Below, piece after piece: positions 1 through 6,463 of a stretch of 15,152 nucleotides of DNA. Where the stretch lies: NCBI GenBank assembly GCA_030596225.1, contig JAUVKO010000018.1, positions 1-15,152 on the forward strand, given 5' to 3'. Source of the stretch: Fidelibacterota bacterium (lineage in GTDB: Bacteria > Fidelibacterota > UBA8477 > JABMPR01). The notes below the pieces were generated by a model. The model did no database searches. It was given only the letters and a program-made list of their open reading frames with translations, and had not been told where the DNA came from. The position numbers and the translations under genes were made by a program. Numbering within the stretch: the first letter of the stretch is position 1; every line of letters starts with the position of its first letter.

Positions 1-152
1 AATTGGAGGACCTCCACTATCAGTGGGATGAACGCTGCGGTATCAGACACCATGATGGCGGCATGCCCCTCTTAGAAGCCGAAAATGAGGCATTGAAGGA
101 GGTTGTTGCACGATTGGGACCTGGAGTTCACGATAACGAAAAGGAGCTCTAA
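1..152 (+). CDS. 3' end of an unidentified gene (partial, 49 codons visible)
   Basis: An open frame enters from the left edge (first full codon at base 3) and stops at TAA 150-152. The visible tail reads LEDLHYQWDERCGIRHHDGG followed by MPLLEAENEALKEVVARLG, then a charged hydrophilic end. It is coding-like: an amphipathic acidic helix, no internal stop, and a terminator directly at the stop codon. I do not recognise the family. The pattern Y-x-W-x-E-R-x-x-I-x-x-x-D-G-G-x-x-x-x-E-A-E resembles C-terminal tails I associate with plasmid- or phage-encoded replication proteins, but this is only an impression. The 5' part lies outside the window, so function and length cannot be judged. Confidence 0.6.
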   Translation, partial: LEDLHYQWDERCGIRHHDGGMPLLEAENEALKEVVARLGPGVHDNEKEL

Positions 153-168
153 ATGGGCTCTTTTTTTT
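139..168 (+). terminator. Rho-independent terminator overlapping the upstream stop codon
   Basis: Left arm AAAAGGAGC (139-147) pairs with GCTC plus the first five T of an eight-T run (157-165), with one G-U pair. The loop contains the TAA stop of the partial gene. The T tract runs to 168. A terminator this compact, with the stop inside the hairpin loop, supports the reading frame called for 1-152. Confidence 0.7.
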
Positions 169-412
169 GCGAATTGATGGTCTGGATCAACGGGACTCAC
201 GGGAGGATCGACCAGGAAATACGTTTGAGTTCACCACCGGGAGGAATCAGGTCTTTCCCACAAAGTATTCCCACAGCCCAAGATCCCATAAATCAAATGC
301 TTAGCCTATATGGTGAAAATTATAGTTTTGTGAGCATAACGGTAATGGTGAGAATTTCCCATCAGCGGGTGTGTCAATGGGAAAAAGGGTTATCCGATAT
401 GGGAAGAATGAG

Positions 413-483
413 AGCGGGTGAGGAGAATCGAACTCCCGCCATCAGCTTGGGAAGCTGAGGCACTACCATTATGCGACACCCGC
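413..483 (-). tRNA. tRNA-Gly (anticodon CCC)
   Basis: Read on the minus strand, the acceptor stem GCGGGTG (483-477) pairs with CACCCGC (420-414), with discriminator T at 413. The D stem is GCAT/GTGC. The anticodon stem TCAGC/GCTGA closes the seven-base loop TTCCCAA, giving anticodon CCC (decodes GGG). The T arm is GGGAG-TTCGATT-CTCCT. Total length is 71, usual for tRNA-Gly without an encoded CCA; the bases after 413 do not encode CCA, so it must be added by nucleotidyltransferase. No clear promoter or T-rich terminator was found: upstream there are only weak TTGACT- and TTGCCC-like hexamers at about 527-536. Confidence 0.95.
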
Positions 484-593
484 ATTTAAATAAACTGATA
501 GAATTAACAGAATTTAAGTTGATAGGGCAAGTCAAAACCTATTTACCCAGTATTGAACAAATTCCCCTAACGTTTACTGTCAGGGGATCTTCT

Positions 594-664
594 GTGAAGG
601 CGGATAAAGTGCAAAAAACGGCGCCTAGTGTTTTGCTATTTGATTGGACATTATCCTTCTTCAC
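594..664. repeat. Nested imperfect inverted repeat (hairpin inside hairpin)
   Basis: Outer arms GTGAAGGCGGATAA (594-607) and TTATCCTTCTTCAC (651-664) are complementary at 12 of 14 positions. Inside them GCAAAAAAC (611-619) and GTGTTTTGC (628-636) pair at 8 of 9, closing a loop that contains the palindrome GGCGCC. Both strands could fold, and each reading carries a short T run. It could be a structured leader, a bidirectional terminator-like element between the tRNA and nrdJ units, or a small repeat family member. Confidence 0.5.
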
Positions 665-839
665 CTAAAAGCAGGTGTCTTAAGACCATCAAATCAGGCT
701 AAATCTTTGATACTCAGGGACTCACTTCAAAGCACAAGATGTAGCGCTTGAGACAAATTATGCTCAACATTATGTAGTTTTTTAGAAATTGATTCTTGCC
801 ATAATTTGTCTTCCCTCTATATTCAACACGCTGGGAAAT

Positions 840-855
840 TGTGACCAAAGTCACG
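840..855. promoter_or_regulatory. CRP/FNR-family-like palindrome upstream of nrdJ
   Basis: TGTGA (840-844), six spacer bases, TCACG (851-855): nine of ten positions fit the CRP-type half-site pattern TGTGA-N6-TCACA. It lies about 130 bases before the nrdJ start, in the only spacer available for its promoter. A regulator of the CRP/FNR superfamily is a reasonable reader, which would link reductase expression to redox or energy state. A match this short can arise by chance and no regulator gene is visible here. Confidence 0.3.
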
Positions 856-983
856 CGCAGGACACCATCTAACCAGTCAACCAACAATTGGGCAAAGAAC
901 TTCTCGCTGTCATTTTTCCAAAGTTTATTTGATAGAGAAGTTAAGTAACCAACGTTTAGCACACTGCTGAGGAGTAAATCTAC

Positions 984-3395
984 ATGTCCGAAACCATACA
1001 GTTCCCTTTTGAATTCGACGAAAAGGATCTGACCAGAACACCTCTGCAAGATGCCGAGTTACCAATCGAAGCCATAGTCAATCCGGACACATCATGCAGT
1101 GGATCCGATATTGACAGTTATTATGGTCTTGACGAGCTTGGGAAAAGTGTGCTCCAAAATAAATATCTGGGACCTGATGAAACATCACCTGAAGATCTCT
1201 GGCGCCGGCTGGCAAAAGCTATGGCCGGACTGGAAGAAACGCCTGAAGTTTGGGAAGACCGTTTCTATACTATTCTACATGATTTTCGTTTTGTACCCGG
1301 TGGTCGGATCATGCATGGAGCCGGACGCGAAGATATTAAAACAACCCTCAATAATTGCTATGTTGTCGGCATCAAGGAGGACTCCATTGATGCTATTTAT
1401 GATTCCATTATAGAAGAAGCCCGAACTTATAAGTATGGTGGTGGTTGTGGACATGACCTCTCTGTACTACGTCCTAGAGGTTCCTCCATCGATGGAACCG
1501 GCGGCGAATCCTGTGGTCCTGTGGGTTTCATGAATCTCTTCAGCGAAAACACCAATACGATTGCTCAACATGGTAGACGCGGCGCCAACATGCAAACCCT
1601 GCGTGTGGATCATCCGGATATTGCTGAGTTCGTCGATGTCAAACGTGACCTGACCAAAGTGAAGTATTCCAATATATCAGTGCTGCTTACGCATGAATTC
1701 ATGGAAGCTGTTGAGCTGGACTCTGATTTTGAGTTACGCTGGAACGACAAGGTGTACGAAACTATTCGGGCTAAAGACCTGTGGGATAAGATCATTGTTG
1801 CAGCCCATAGCAGTGCAGAACCGGGCATTATCTTCTGGGACACTATGATTGATTATCACAATGCTGAGTATTGCAGTCCCCTGGTAAGCACCAACCCCTG
1901 TGGAGAACAACCCCTGCCTGATGGTGGAGCCTGTAATCTAGGCGCCATCAACCTGGCTCGTTTTGTTAACAATGATGGTGATTTCCAATGGGATGAGTTC
2001 ACTGACACGGTCCGGCTCAGTGTGCGCTATCTGGATAATGTTATTGACTATAATGTGGATCGACACGCCCTGGAAGATCAAAAGAAAAATGCCCTTGCTG
2101 ACCGGCGCGTTGGACTTGGTATTCTAGGACTAGCGGATATGCTCATGCTCCGCGGTATAAAATATGATACAGATAAAGCCCTGGAAGCTGTTGAAGAAGT
2201 GATGGAAGTATTATCTACAACAGCATACAAAACCTCTATTGAGCTAGCGAAAGAAAAGGGTTCTTTCCCGAGTTTTCAGTGGGATGGCTATAAACAGAGT
2301 AAATATATTCAGAATCTCCCGGATGAGGTTCAGAATGAGGTTAAAACTCACGGTATCAGGAATGCCACCATTCTTACTGTAGCACCAACCGGATCCGGAG
2401 CGATCGTCGCTCAGGTTAGTTCAGGTGTAGAACCCATTTTCAATGTCAGCTATAAACGTCGTGTAAAGAAAAATGATGGCTTTGGTGAGGATTTCGACGA
2501 GTTCAAAGTCGTTCATCCCACCATTCTTAAAAAATTTGGTGGAGATCAAAATCTGCCGGTGTCAGTCATCACAGCCCATGATATCGATCCTTATTTCAGA
2601 GTAAAGATGCAGGGAGTTATTCAGCGATATATCGATGCGTCTATCAGTTCTACTGTCAACCTGCCAGAGGATGCTTCAGTAGAAACCGTAGCAAATATCT
2701 ATACAGCTGCCTACAAGGCCGGCCTTAAAGGTATTACCGTTTACCGTGAAGGTAGTCGCGATGGGATTCTCATTTCAGAAAAACCTGAGGAAACAGCACC
2801 TGCAAGTGATACCACTCCCCTGGCAGATATGGAAGCTGCTTTAGCCCCACCTGCACTTCGGCCTCGCCTGCGACCCAAAGATACTTTTGGTGTCACTCAT
2901 CGTATCCGTACCGGCGAAGGGACCCTCTACATTACGATCAATCATGATGAAGACGGACTCTGTGAGATCTTCACTACCATTGGTAAAGCTGGTGGGAATG
3001 CAGCTGCCCAGGCAGAAGCGATCAGCCGCTTGATCTCCCTTTCCCTGAGAAGTGGTATGGATGTCGCAGAGATCATCAAACAGCTCAAGGGCATTAGTGG
3101 GCCCAATCCGGTTTGGGAAAACGGTCAATTGATCCTCTCGACTCCTGATGCTATTGGTAAAGCTTTGGAACAGCATATGGCTGAATTCGATCTAGAGAGT
3201 ACCAGCAAGCAGACTCGGAATGGAGTTGAAAAGGAGGAGGCCAATACTGAATCCCGTGGTGCTCACTTCAACATGGTAGAACCATCTAACAGCGCAACTT
3301 CCAAGACCATGTCTATCTGTCCTGAATGTGGATCAACCATCTCCCATGAGGGAGGCTGCTTACTGTGTCACAATTGTGGCTATTCCAAATGCTAA
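984..3395 (+). CDS. nrdJ: Vitamin B12-dependent (class II) ribonucleotide reductase
   Basis: Makes deoxyribonucleotides from ribonucleotides using adenosylcobalamin as radical source, so it works with or without oxygen. The 803 residues show the class II pattern. C125 (NNCYVVG) and C317 (GACNLG) are the expected redox pair. C306 in STNPCGEQPL is the expected thiyl-radical cysteine, eleven residues before C317 as in the Thermotoga enzyme. A TSCPD-type domain follows at roughly 655-745. The C-terminus (777-803) has CPEC, then CLLCHNCGYSKC, the cysteine-rich tail that is thought to bind metal and pass electrons from thioredoxin. The ATG at 984 follows GAGGAG by a normal distance. It stands alone, ending in a strong terminator. 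Family assignment is secure; the domain borders are estimates. Confidence 0.97.
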   Translation: MSETIQFPFEFDEKDLTRTPLQDAELPIEAIVNPDTSCSGSDIDSYYGLDELGKSVLQNKYLGPDETSPEDLWRRLAKAMAGLEETPEVWEDRFYTILHDFRFVPGGRIMHGAGREDIKTTLNNCYVVGIKEDSIDAIYDSIIEEARTYKYGGGCGHDLSVLRPRGSSIDGTGGESCGPVGFMNLFSENTNTIAQHGRRGANMQTLRVDHPDIAEFVDVKRDLTKVKYSNISVLLTHEFMEAVELDSDFELRWNDKVYETIRAKDLWDKIIVAAHSSAEPGIIFWDTMIDYHNAEYCSPLVSTNPCGEQPLPDGGACNLGAINLARFVNNDGDFQWDEFTDTVRLSVRYLDNVIDYNVDRHALEDQKKNALADRRVGLGILGLADMLMLRGIKYDTDKALEAVEEVMEVLSTTAYKTSIELAKEKGSFPSFQWDGYKQSKYIQNLPDEVQNEVKTHGIRNATILTVAPTGSGAIVAQVSSGVEPIFNVSYKRRVKKNDGFGEDFDEFKVVHPTILKKFGGDQNLPVSVITAHDIDPYFRVKMQGVIQRYIDASISSTVNLPEDASVETVANIYTAAYKAGLKGITVYREGSRDGILISEKPEETAPASDTTPLADMEAALAPPALRPRLRPKDTFGVTHRIRTGEGTLYITINHDEDGLCEIFTTIGKAGGNAAAQAEAISRLISLSLRSGMDVAEIIKQLKGISGPNPVWENGQLILSTPDAIGKALEQHMAEFDLESTSKQTRNGVEKEEANTESRGAHFNMVEPSNSATSKTMSICPECGSTISHEGGCLLCHNCGYSKC

Positions 3396-3418
3396 ACAGT
3401 ATGATCTAAAAGTATATT

Positions 3419-3448
3419 AAGAGCCTCGGGAGACCGGGGCTCTTTTTT
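3419..3448 (+). terminator. Rho-independent terminator after nrdJ
   Basis: Eleven-pair stem AAGAGCCTCGG (3419-3429) with CCGGGGCTCTT (3434-3444), containing one G-U pair, is closed by a GAGA (GNRA-type) tetraloop. The T tract runs 3443-3448. It starts 24 bases after the nrdJ stop and isolates nrdJ from the fic region. Confidence 0.9.
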
Positions 3449-3473
3449 GTGCGGTCGAAGACAGAATAAAAAC

Positions 3474-3507
3474 TGACTTAAATTTTTCTTTTTACCAGCT
3501 TAAGTCA
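3474..3507. promoter_or_regulatory. Inverted repeat upstream of the fic promoter
   Basis: TGACTTAA (3474-3481) and TTAAGTCA (3500-3507) are perfect eight-base inverted arms around an 18-base AT-rich centre. The right arm begins with TTAAG, the same five bases that open each of the two downstream direct repeats (3520 and 3551). It may be a further binding site for the same regulator. The centre is T-rich and the arms AT-rich, so it is a poor terminator. Confidence 0.4.
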
Positions 3508-3519
3508 TTTTATATTCCC

Positions 3520-3568
3520 TTAAGATAAAATATTTGCCTTTATGCTATAGTTAAGGTAATATATTTGC
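3520..3568 (+). promoter_or_regulatory. Promoter of the fic gene with two 18-base direct repeats
   Basis: Two direct repeats of the form TTAAG(A/G)TAA(A/T)ATATTTGC lie at 3520-3537 and 3551-3568, identical at 16 of 18 positions, with a start-to-start distance of 31 bases (about three helical turns). The best promoter candidate is TTGCCT (3534-3539), a 17-base spacer, and TAATAT (3557-3562). Repeat 1 therefore overlaps the -35 element and repeat 2 covers the -10 element, the layout of a repressor operator. The encoded protein itself has an AbiEi-like N-terminal domain, so autorepression is the simplest reading. A transcript would start near 3569, with the ribosome site AGGGAG at 3578-3583. Confidence 0.55.
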
Positions 3569-3594
3569 ACATTTATTAGGGAGACTGGTGTGAT

Positions 3595-5070
3595 ATGAAA
3601 AATAATTTGCCTGAGATCATTTTTGGTAGTTCTGACACGAACAAGTCAAAAAAGACCAGCCGTCTACTGAAAGAAAAGCTTATCCGTAAGCTGATCCCAC
3701 GAGTTTATACAAGTAATTTTATCGATAGCGACGAAGTGATCATTAGCCGTAATCTATGGATTATACTTGGTCACCTCTATCCTAGTGCTGTGCTAAGTCA
3801 TCGTTCAGCCTTGGAGGGAGGTGCAAATGCAGACGGACATATATTCCTAACATATAAGTACAAAAAGATTGTCAATTACCCTGGCCTAACAATTCATCTA
3901 CTCTCTGGTCCAAAAGCCACCAGCGATGATCCTAGCTTTATAGCTGGACTATACATCAGCTCTCAAGCACGTGCATTTATGGAGAACCTTCAGGAATCCC
4001 GCCAGACCAGTAGCATATCCAAGACATTGGATCGTGAAGTTATTGAAGATCGTCTGGATCAGATTTGTCGTATCAAAGGTGAAGATGCCTTGAATCAACT
4101 CCGTGACGAAGCACAGAACCAGGCGAGTGACCTTGACATGGAAAAAGCCTTTCAAAAGCTCACGCTGACCATAAGTGCTATCCTCAGCACCCATTCCAGC
4201 ACTGATCTGCAATCTCCTCTCACTAAGGCGAGATCGCAGGGATGGCCGTATGACCCCAATCGGATTGAGCTATTCAGTATACTTTTCAGCAGGTTACAGA
4301 GCAATCCATTACCAGCACTGCAAGAATCTCAGCATTTAGATGAGGAAAAACTGCTCTTTTCGTTCTTTGAAGCTTATTTCTCAAATTATATCGAAGGTAC
4401 AGTTTTCGAGCTCGAAGAAGCCAGAGAGATCGTTTTTAAGCAATTAATACCTGAACAACGTCCAACTGATGCCCATGATGTTTTGGGTACCTTTAAGGTC
4501 ATTAGCAATTCCATGGAAATGAGTCGCTCAAGCATGGATTATCAATCCTATCAAGACCTGCTTCAATCTAGGCACTTGTCTGTCATGGCTATGCGAACTG
4601 ATAAATCACCCGGTCAGTTCAAGCTAAAATCTAATAGGGCTGGCAGGACTCACTTTGTGGAACCTGATTTAGTAAAAGGGACACTGCTAAAGGGCTGGGA
4701 AATGCAGCAGGGTTTGCCAGACGCAATTTCCAAAGCTATTTTCCAGATGTTTTTAGTCTCAGAAGTACATCCTTTTGAAGATGGGAATGGTCGTATTGCA
4801 CGAATTATGATGAATGCTGAATTAGTACGGTCAGATTTACAAAAGATTATTATCCCAACTGTCTATCGTGATGATTACCTACGAGCGTTACGCGCACTAT
4901 CAAGAAGTCAAAATCCTGCTTCTCTTATTGAAGCATTACTTAAAGCACAATCTTTCTCTAGACAAATAGATTTCGGGGATTGGGATAGTGCTGTTGATGG
5001 ACTTACTCGAAGTAATGCTTTTGAAGAGCCGGATGAAGCACGTTTAATCTTGCCCAAAGCGAATGATTAA
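3595..5070 (+). CDS. Fic-family AMP-transferase with N-terminal AbiEi-like domain (possible one-gene toxin-antitoxin)
   Basis: Residues about 20-145 (LIRKLIPRVYTS, LSHRSALEG, PGLTIHLLSGP, AGLYISSQARAFMENL) resemble the AbiEi-type winged-helix antitoxin-like regulators. A helical linker follows. The C-terminal Fic domain carries the full catalytic motif HPFEDGNGRIAR at 392-403, so AMPylation of a hydroxyl side chain on a target protein is expected. SNYIEG at 263-268 fits the (S/T)xxxE(G/N) inhibitory helix placed before the core, as in class II Fic proteins, whose glutamate blocks productive ATP binding. The protein should thus be self-inhibited and, through its N-terminus, DNA-binding. ATG 3595 follows AGGGAG by 11 bases. 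No separate antitoxin gene is visible. The gene sits between housekeeping genes in an AT-rich patch next to a remnant gene, suggesting acquisition. The target and physiological trigger are unknown; a role as a non-toxic regulator is also possible. Confidence 0.88.
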   Translation: MKNNLPEIIFGSSDTNKSKKTSRLLKEKLIRKLIPRVYTSNFIDSDEVIISRNLWIILGHLYPSAVLSHRSALEGGANADGHIFLTYKYKKIVNYPGLTIHLLSGPKATSDDPSFIAGLYISSQARAFMENLQESRQTSSISKTLDREVIEDRLDQICRIKGEDALNQLRDEAQNQASDLDMEKAFQKLTLTISAILSTHSSTDLQSPLTKARSQGWPYDPNRIELFSILFSRLQSNPLPALQESQHLDEEKLLFSFFEAYFSNYIEGTVFELEEAREIVFKQLIPEQRPTDAHDVLGTFKVISNSMEMSRSSMDYQSYQDLLQSRHLSVMAMRTDKSPGQFKLKSNRAGRTHFVEPDLVKGTLLKGWEMQQGLPDAISKAIFQMFLVSEVHPFEDGNGRIARIMMNAELVRSDLQKIIIPTVYRDDYLRALRALSRSQNPASLIEALLKAQSFSRQIDFGDWDSAVDGLTRSNAFEEPDEARLILPKAND

Positions 5071-5148
5071 ACGCATAATTGATATTCCCTCATCAATGAA
5101 AGATTTTTCACCAAAGTTTTCTCCAGAGTATGGGCTAAATATTTCTTC

Positions 5149-5337
5149 TCAATTACAGCCATTGGATACAGGTAAGCAGACAAGAAAATAACTGTGATTC
5201 TCACCTATATTAAACTCAGGTTTTGCAGAACCATTTTCTTCCATGACCTTTAAATATTTTGAAATTCCTGTTGAACGACCTTCAGGAAAGCCCTCACGTA
5301 GATGGTGAGAACTATTCAATTTCTTCAAGAACCCAGA
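5149..5337 (-). pseudogene. Remnant: C-terminus of an AlbA_2 / COG2865-type regulator
   Basis: On the minus strand a 62-codon frame runs from an upstream stop (5340-5338) to TGA at 5151-5149, with no suitable start codon. It reads LREGFPEGRSTGISKYLKVM then EENGSAKPEF and HSYFLVCLPV. This closely fits the C-terminal ATPase-like segment of Schlafen AlbA_2 / COG2865 predicted regulators, whose usual form is EGRGTGIPKI...M..NGSP.PEF....YF.V..P. The remaining several hundred residues are absent: the frame begins inside the last codons of miaA. I read it as the surviving tail of a gene deleted when this junction formed. Being on the miaA strand it could still be transcribed, but no ribosome site is evident. 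Confidence 0.7.
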
Positions 5338-6236
5338 TCAATCCAGGCATCAAAGGGGTGGTTACGGAACCAGGTGAGTTGGCGTTTAGCAAAATTACGG
5401 GTATTTTTCTGAATGAGAGCAATCATTTCAGCTTCATCTATTTCTTCACGAAGAAAAGCATACACCTCTTTATAGCCAATAGTCCGCATGGGATACAACT
5501 CTGAGGAATACCCCATTTCCAGAAGTGTCTGACATTCTTTTACTAAACCCAGTTCCAACATACTCAGCACCCGTTGATTGATTCGCTTGTATAAATGTTT
5601 CCGATCCCGATCAAGGACAACGAAACCATCCTTTTTCTCAAAGGGATCCATGCTGGCTGCAAATGCCTGAGACGGGATCAAGCCTGTTGATTCATAGATC
5701 TCAAAAGCACGCATTAGTTTTTTATGATTATTGAAGTGGAAAGTTTTGGCATAATCCGGATCCAGGATCAGCAGCTGATCCCATAGGGATTCAGCCTCAC
5801 CAGCATCAACTCTGGCTTGGTATTTTTGGCGTATGACGGGGCTTTTCTCTTGCTCATCAAACAGGCCGAATCGTAAGGCATCCAGGTACATACCGGCTCC
5901 TCCCACCACTACCGGCAATCTCCCACGATCGAGAATATCACTAATAAGATAGCGGGCACGCTTGTAAAAATCAGCTGCATTCCAAGTTACATCCGGGGTC
6001 AATTCATTCAAAAGATGGTGTGGAAATTTCTCAAGCACGGAAGCCTCAGGCGTAGCTGTACCGATATTCATGGCCTTATATATCTGACGAGAATCACCGC
6101 TGATGACTTCAACATCGTATTGATTTGCCAGCTCAATGATCGTATCAGTTTTCCCAACAGCCGTTGGACCAGCCAGAATAAGATAATCTGCCTGTGGAAA
6201 CTCCAGGAGTTGATTATGTATGTTAATGGGCTTCAT
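5325..6236 (-). CDS. miaA: tRNA dimethylallyltransferase
   Basis: Transfers a dimethylallyl group from DMAPP to N6 of A37 in tRNAs that read codons beginning with U, supporting reading-frame maintenance. The 303 residues are a normal family length. The P-loop GPTAVGKT is at 23-30, followed by the hallmark GDSRQIYKAMNIGTATP and by VVVGGAGMYLDAL. The C-terminal part has RTIGYKEVYAFL and the KRQLTWFRNHP tail typical of the family. The ATG at 6236 is the only credible start, since an in-frame stop lies 18 bases upstream, yet it has no nearby Shine-Dalgarno sequence; an AGGGAGA about 30 bases upstream is too distant. It follows mutL on the same strand after a 227-base repeat-bearing gap. Its 3' end touches the COG2865 remnant, and no terminator was seen after it. 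Confidence 0.97.
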   Translation of the reverse strand: MKPINIHNQLLEFPQADYLILAGPTAVGKTDTIIELANQYDVEVISGDSRQIYKAMNIGTATPEASVLEKFPHHLLNELTPDVTWNAADFYKRARYLISDILDRGRLPVVVGGAGMYLDALRFGLFDEQEKSPVIRQKYQARVDAGEAESLWDQLLILDPDYAKTFHFNNHKKLMRAFEIYESTGLIPSQAFAASMDPFEKKDGFVVLDRDRKHLYKRINQRVLSMLELGLVKECQTLLEMGYSSELYPMRTIGYKEVYAFLREEIDEAEMIALIQKNTRNFAKRQLTWFRNHPFDAWIDLGS

Positions 6237-6266
6237 AATAATAGTGATGAATCAATGTGTGTCTCC

Positions 6267-6420
6267 CTGAGCTTGAACAGAATTGGACATTGAGGTTCTC
6301 GAAATGTTCTTATAGTGGTATACGACTCTCCCTTCGAGAGGGCTTCGACAAGCTCAGCCACCACCTCAGGGTTCGGTGTAGCAGTTCCAAGCTTCATCCT
6401 TTGACTTGAAGCTTCGCCCC
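6267..6420. repeat. REP-like intergenic repeat between mutL and miaA
   Basis: The spacer contains CTTCGACAAGCTCAGCC (6343-6359), a form of the CTTCGACAAGCTCAG motif that recurs between genes in many bacterial genomes. CTGAGCTTG (6267-6275) and CAAGCTCAG (6349-6357) are perfect nine-base inverted copies. A second hairpin, AAGCTTCA/TGAAGCTT (6389-6396/6407-6414), lies further right. A 72-codon minus-strand frame (6233-6451) crosses it, and its product includes EVVAELVEALSKG, the familiar mistranslation of this repeat, so I do not call it a gene, although its TGA overlaps the miaA ATG. The repeat interrupts an otherwise tight operon and may affect the RNA level or translation of miaA. Confidence 0.6.
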
Positions 6421-6463
6421 GCAGATTACAATCTGACGAACAAGATGACATAACACAGTCATT

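Larger units (their letters stand above)
484..983. other. Gene-poor spacer upstream of nrdJ
   Basis: No frame here looks like a protein: short open frames on both strands lack ribosome sites and recognisable motifs, and the longest minus-strand one runs into the nrdJ start. The spacer instead holds secondary-structure signals. These are a small hairpin TCCCCT/AGGGGA (563-568/582-587), the nested inverted repeat at 594-664, and the TGTGA-N6-TCACG palindrome at 840-855. I looked for a cobalamin riboswitch, which would suit a B12-dependent reductase, and saw no B12-box-like sequence. I also saw no convincing pair of NrdR boxes. The nrdJ ribosome site GAGGAG ends about ten bases before the ATG. 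Confidence 0.5.

Noticed and set aside
355..384. Inverted repeat TTTCCCAT/ATGGGAAA downstream of the tRNA, as a possible tRNA terminator
   Set aside because: Perfect eight-base arms, but no T run follows on the minus strand and the loop is 14 bases; not convincing as a terminator.
364..420. AGCGGGTG at 364-371 repeating the tRNA 3' end (413-420) as a possible attachment-site remnant
   Set aside because: Only eight bases match, the following sequence diverges, and there is no integrase in the window.
153..458. 101-codon plus-strand open frame right of the first terminator
   Set aside because: It begins inside the terminator T-tract region and its last third is the antisense of tRNA-Gly (the translation ends GEENRTPAISLGS, a typical artefact). 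No ribosome site.
780..830. Possible NrdR box (CTCTATATTCAACAC) before nrdJ
   Set aside because: Poor match to the palindromic NrdR consensus and no second box at the expected spacing.
714..1049. 111-codon minus-strand frame overlapping the nrdJ start
   Set aside because: Overlaps the secure nrdJ coding region and its control region on the other strand, with no recognisable motif.
5078..5108. ATTGAT/ATCAAT hairpin with a later T run after the Fic gene, as a terminator
   Set aside because: Only six AT-rich pairs, and the T run begins seven bases after the stem; weak.
6233..6451. 72-codon minus-strand frame ending at the miaA start
   Set aside because: Its sequence is a translation of the REP-like repeat (VVAELVEALSKG) and it lacks a ribosome site; treated as a repeat, not a gene.
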